From: Flavimaribacter sp039888615
GTDB lineage: Bacteria; Pseudomonadota; Alphaproteobacteria; Rhizobiales; Rhizobiaceae
Direction: 5' to 3' (one strand)
DNA: 64,000 nucleotides
Assembly: GCA_039888615.1 (NCBI GenBank)
Contig: JBDQQS010000010.1
Part shown: positions 61,749 through 64,000 of the stretch, one piece after another
Layout: the number at the start of each line of letters is the position of its first letter
Position numbering within the stretch: position 1 is the first letter of the stretch
Notes under the pieces: model-generated
Database searches by the model: none
What the model saw: the letters and a program-made list of their open reading frames with translations, nothing else
What the model was told of the DNA's origin: nothing
Position numbers and translations under genes: made by a program

Positions 61749-62147
61749 ATGTGGTGGCGGACCATATTGTCCCCGGACAGTCCATTGAGCGCGGGGGGCT
61801 CGCCTTTGCCGTTAGCTGATCTGAATGAGGCGGATCGAAACGTGGTTCGGGAGTGTATCCGAGCTGCGGCGGAAGGACCGTTTTATCCCGAGTGGGAGTT
61901 CGGGATATTATTCGGACTGGAGCGCCCGGAGGTCCAGGCTGTTCTGGCTCGATGGCCAGACATCGATGATACCAATGAAGCGATCTACGCCGTTATAAGC
62001 AACTCGATGAACAACCTGCTGATCTATCCAATCGATAATCGAGATCGATGGAGCGCGTATATGAGCGTCAGTCCGAAGGAAGTGGCGCGTATTTTCGCCG
62101 CATGGCGAGGGAGCATGCCCTCAAGCCCGATCGACGGACTGTGTTGA
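61749..62147 (+). CDS. Conserved hypothetical small protein
   Basis: 132-aa soluble protein without signal or membrane segment. Segments such as NEADRNVVRECIRAAAEGPF, PEWEFGILFGLERPEVQAVL and SPKEVARIFAAWRG look like a known family of uncharacterised short proteins in actinobacteria and alphaproteobacteria, but I cannot name it. ATG at 61749 is the longest choice; TTG at 61806 after a G-rich stretch gives 113 aa and may be the real start. It stands alone. Confidence 0.65.
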   Translation: MWWRTILSPDSPLSAGGSPLPLADLNEADRNVVRECIRAAAEGPFYPEWEFGILFGLERPEVQAVLARWPDIDDTNEAIYAVISNSMNNLLIYPIDNRDRWSAYMSVSPKEVARIFAAWRGSMPSSPIDGLC

Positions 62148-62360
62148 CGCGATATGCGTGCAAATTCGAGCGCCGAAGAGGATGCGCCGCGACATACGGC
62201 TTGCAATAGCTCCGGCGCATCCGGGCGCAGTGTAAAAAACTGTCACAGACGCGCCAAAATCGTCTGGACAGCCCCGGGAGACATGATATAACGCCGCACG
62301 CCTGAGCGGGAGAAACCAACGCTTTCGCAGGCGGCTTCGCCGCCAATCTACAGGCCGGAT

Positions 62361-62436
<76 letters not shown>

Positions 62437-62491
62437 CCTCATCTCGGTCCATTCTTGTCACATGGTTTACATTTGATACCGGAGAGATGGT

Positions 62492-62845
62492 TTACACTTT
62501 CTCCGGTGCGAATGGGTTTTGTGCCGGTTCGACACGGTCCTCCTTGTTGTCGAAGAAGCCCAGATCATAGTCGAGGAATGAGACGATCCAAACACCGTCT
62601 TCGACTTCCCGCAGTCCAAGGATTTGGCCGGCGAAGACCTGGCTGAGATTGATTTTTCGTTTTCCGATACAAATTCTACCGCATCGTGTGACGCGCACGG
62701 TGCGATCATGGAGCGGATAGTCCGGTTCGCCTGGTGGCTGATAGACGCGGGTTGAAGGTGTATAGAGTTCACCAGGGTAGGCTCCTGCGAGCCCCTGATG
62801 GGGTCTTTCATTGTTGTACAACTCGACGACGGAACGCCCACGGGA
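62492..62845 (-). pseudogene. C-terminal fragment of an IS481-like transposase
   Basis: About 118 residues of a DDE transposase C-terminus on the minus strand: LYNNERPHQGLAGAYPGELY, then a post-catalytic domain with RKINLSQVFAGQILGL and WIVSFLDYDLGFF. The catalytic DDE core is missing. Just beyond its stop, GGTTTACATTT and GGTTTACACTT (about 62463-62500) look like a doubled element end. The coding similarity breaks off at about 62845 where the recombinase element begins. Confidence 0.75.
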
Positions 62846-62850
62846 CCGGT

Positions 62851-63351
62851 GATGAGCGCGAGCTTCTTTATCCTTGGCATCCCTGGGGCGGGCGGCAGGT
62901 TTATGTCCATGAGGTGATCGAGAAGTCTGGCGCGGCGGTTTTCCGCTGCAGCCTTTCCGGCCGGGCATCGGATCGATTGCTGGAGGTTCCGGCGTGGATG
63001 TTCGATCGGGCCTCCAGCGCGAGTTGGCGTATGATGACAGCTCCCCATGTCGATCTTGCCGCGCTTGGCGCCCTGGCGGCGCTTCTGCGGGACACGCACG
63101 CCCCCTCGCATTCGCAGGAGATGGGCGCAGCATTGGGCTCTCACGAAGCGAATCGGGGAGAAGCCCATGCCACGCCATCCGACGACATGCCAATTCGATC
63201 TGTTCTCGAAGCCGAACGACTCCGGGATGATGCAGACGCCGCAATGGCAGGCGCTGCCCGCCGAGGCACGCCGATCCGTGACGAAGCTGATAATCAACCT
63301 GATCCTCGACCACATCGACAGCGAGCACGCCGTGCAAAGGGAGGACGCTGA
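62851..63351 (+). CDS. Hypothetical protein of a serine-recombinase element (possibly frameshifted at start)
   Basis: About 166 residues beginning around LLYPWHPWGGRQVYVHEVIE and including FRCSLSGRASDRLLEVPAWM and VDLAALGALAALLRD. I remember this kind of short ORF directly upstream of large resolvase-type recombinases in rhizobial genomes; its function is unknown. The frame is open to 62734, but that part overlaps the transposase fragment. ATG at 62852 (MSAS-like start) is in another frame, so a small insertion near 62865 may have broken the start. Confidence 0.5.
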   Translation, partial: DERELLYPWHPWGGRQVYVHEVIEKSGAAVFRCSLSGRASDRLLEVPAWMFDRASSASWRMMTAPHVDLAALGALAALLRDTHAPSHSQEMGAALGSHEANRGEAHATPSDDMPIRSVLEAERLRDDADAAMAGAARRGTPIRDEADNQPDPRPHRQRARRAKGGR

Positions 63352-63364
63352 TCATGATGCATGA
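63167..63364 (+). CDS. Small hypothetical protein of the serine-recombinase element
   Basis: 65-aa protein starting at the ATG at 63167 with GGGGAG upstream (MPRHPTTCQFDLFSKPNDSG). It overlaps the 3' part of the preceding ORF in a different frame and the recombinase start by 11 bp. Such a small gene just before the recombinase is usual for these elements; role unknown. Confidence 0.55.
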   Translation: MPRHPTTCQFDLFSKPNDSGMMQTPQWQALPAEARRSVTKLIINLILDHIDSEHAVQREDADHDA

Positions 63365-64000
63365 GAAGATCGGATCGCACCATCTGGAGCGCAAGGCTAT
63401 CCTGTATGTGCGGCAGTCGTCAGCCCATCAGGTTCTACACAATCGCGAAAGCAGCACGCTTCAATACGCGATGCGCGATCGCCTGACCGCACTCGGCTGG
63501 TCCAGCATCGAGACGATCGATGACGATCTCGGCCGTTCTGCCTCAGGCACTGTTGCAAGAGCCGGTTTCGACCGCATGGTCGCAGAGGTCTGCCTGGGCA
63601 AGGTTGGTGCGGTCGCGGCACGGGAAGTGTCGCGGTTTGCCCGCAACAGCCGCGACTGGCAGCAACTCATCGAGATGTGCCGCGTTGTCGACACCGTATT
63701 GATCGACCAGGAGGCGGTCTATGCGCCGCGACAGGGCAATGACCGATTGCTACTGGGATTAAAGGGCAGTCTCAACGAGTACGAGCTCGACCTCCTGCGC
63801 CAGCGTTCGCTCTCTGCCCGCTATGAGAAGGCCAAGCGCGGCGAACTTGTCGTCGCAGCGCCTGTCGGCTTCGCGAAGGTCGGCGATCGTCTTGAGAAGG
63901 ATCCGGATCGGCGCGTGCAGGAAGCCATCACCCTGGTGTTCGACAAGGTTGCGGAACTCGGCAGCGCCCGTCAGGCCTTGATGTGGTTCCTGGAGCATGG
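63354..64000 (+). CDS. Large serine recombinase (resolvase/invertase N-terminal domain), 3'-truncated by window edge
   Basis: Open frame from ATG 63354 (or the adjacent ATG 63357) to the window end, about 215 residues. N-terminal resolvase domain with catalytic-serine motif ILYVRQSSAHQ, then DDLGRSASG, REVSRFARNSRDWQQLIEMC (conserved arginines), and LLLGLKGSLNEYELDLLRQR. A recombinase domain begins near GFAKVGDRLEKDPD. Probably the integrase/excisionase of a small mobile element that continues to the right. Confidence 0.9.
   Translation, partial: MMHEKIGSHHLERKAILYVRQSSAHQVLHNRESSTLQYAMRDRLTALGWSSIETIDDDLGRSASGTVARAGFDRMVAEVCLGKVGAVAAREVSRFARNSRDWQQLIEMCRVVDTVLIDQEAVYAPRQGNDRLLLGLKGSLNEYELDLLRQRSLSARYEKAKRGELVVAAPVGFAKVGDRLEKDPDRRVQEAITLVFDKVAELGSARQALMWFLEH

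Overview
The window looks like a chromosomal segment of an alphaproteobacterium of the order Hyphomicrobiales (Rhizobiales). The right part (55.6-62.4 kb) carries the block murA, DUF2948, hisD, UPF0262, low-molecular-weight phosphatase, infA, maf, yacG, tRNA-Phe, which is the gene order I know from Rhizobium/Mesorhizobium-type chromosomes. Everything to its left is accessory: catabolic operons, each paired with its own ABC importer and regulator, as is common in soil or plant-associated rhizobia-like bacteria. Base composition is GC-rich with AT-rich regulatory gaps.

Layout. 0-5.3 kb: a molybdenum hydroxylase (large subunit cut by the window edge, FAD and 2Fe-2S subunits) in one operon with two luciferase-like flavin monooxygenases and a flavin reductase. 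5.4-17.6 kb: a polyol/sugar operon on the minus strand (periplasmic binding protein, two permeases, two ATPases, a small membrane protein, DhaK, DhaL, LsrF-like thiolase/aldolase, bifunctional aldolase-dehydrogenase), divergent from a DeoR regulator and a second LsrF/FbaB-type aldolase. 17.7 kb: remnant of an ISL3-type insertion sequence. 17.9-29.1 kb: an IclR-associated cluster with a beta-propeller lactonase, an aspartoacylase/DoeB-like deacylase, a threonine-dehydratase-like enzyme, an amidohydrolase, a ribose-type importer whose ATPase is split into two genes, and a CaiB/BaiF CoA-transferase.

29.6-55.5 kb has the shape of an old genomic island. An intact tRNA-Thr(GGT) lies at its right end and a degenerate copy of the 3' 49 nt of the same tRNA lies at its left end in the same orientation, with similar flanking DNA next to both. 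Inside are two modules. The first (29.8-40.4 kb) couples degradative HMG-CoA reductase (mvaA) and HMG-CoA lyase (mvaB) to a ribose-type ABC importer and two strictosidine-synthase/SMP-30-like beta-propellers, one of them fused to the permease. I infer uptake and degradation of mevalonate, possibly entering as mevalonolactone. The second (40.6-54.4 kb) has hydantoinase/oxoprolinase A and B, an isochorismatase-like amidase, a LeuCD-type hydro-lyase, an isocitrate-lyase/PEP-mutase-family lyase, a hydroxyacyl-CoA-dehydrogenase-family enzyme, a LacI regulator and an ABC importer. One exact 14-bp palindrome sits in both of its divergent promoters. The order of activities fits opening of a cyclic imide or hydantoin-like ring, deamidation, hydration and carbon-carbon cleavage. 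The module ends in a dehydrogenase gene cut off by a decayed ISL3 element.

62.4-64 kb: past tRNA-Phe are a 3' fragment of an IS481-type transposase and the start of an element carrying a large serine recombinase, which runs off the window. A four-copy 18-bp interspersed repeat lies between yacG and tRNA-Phe.
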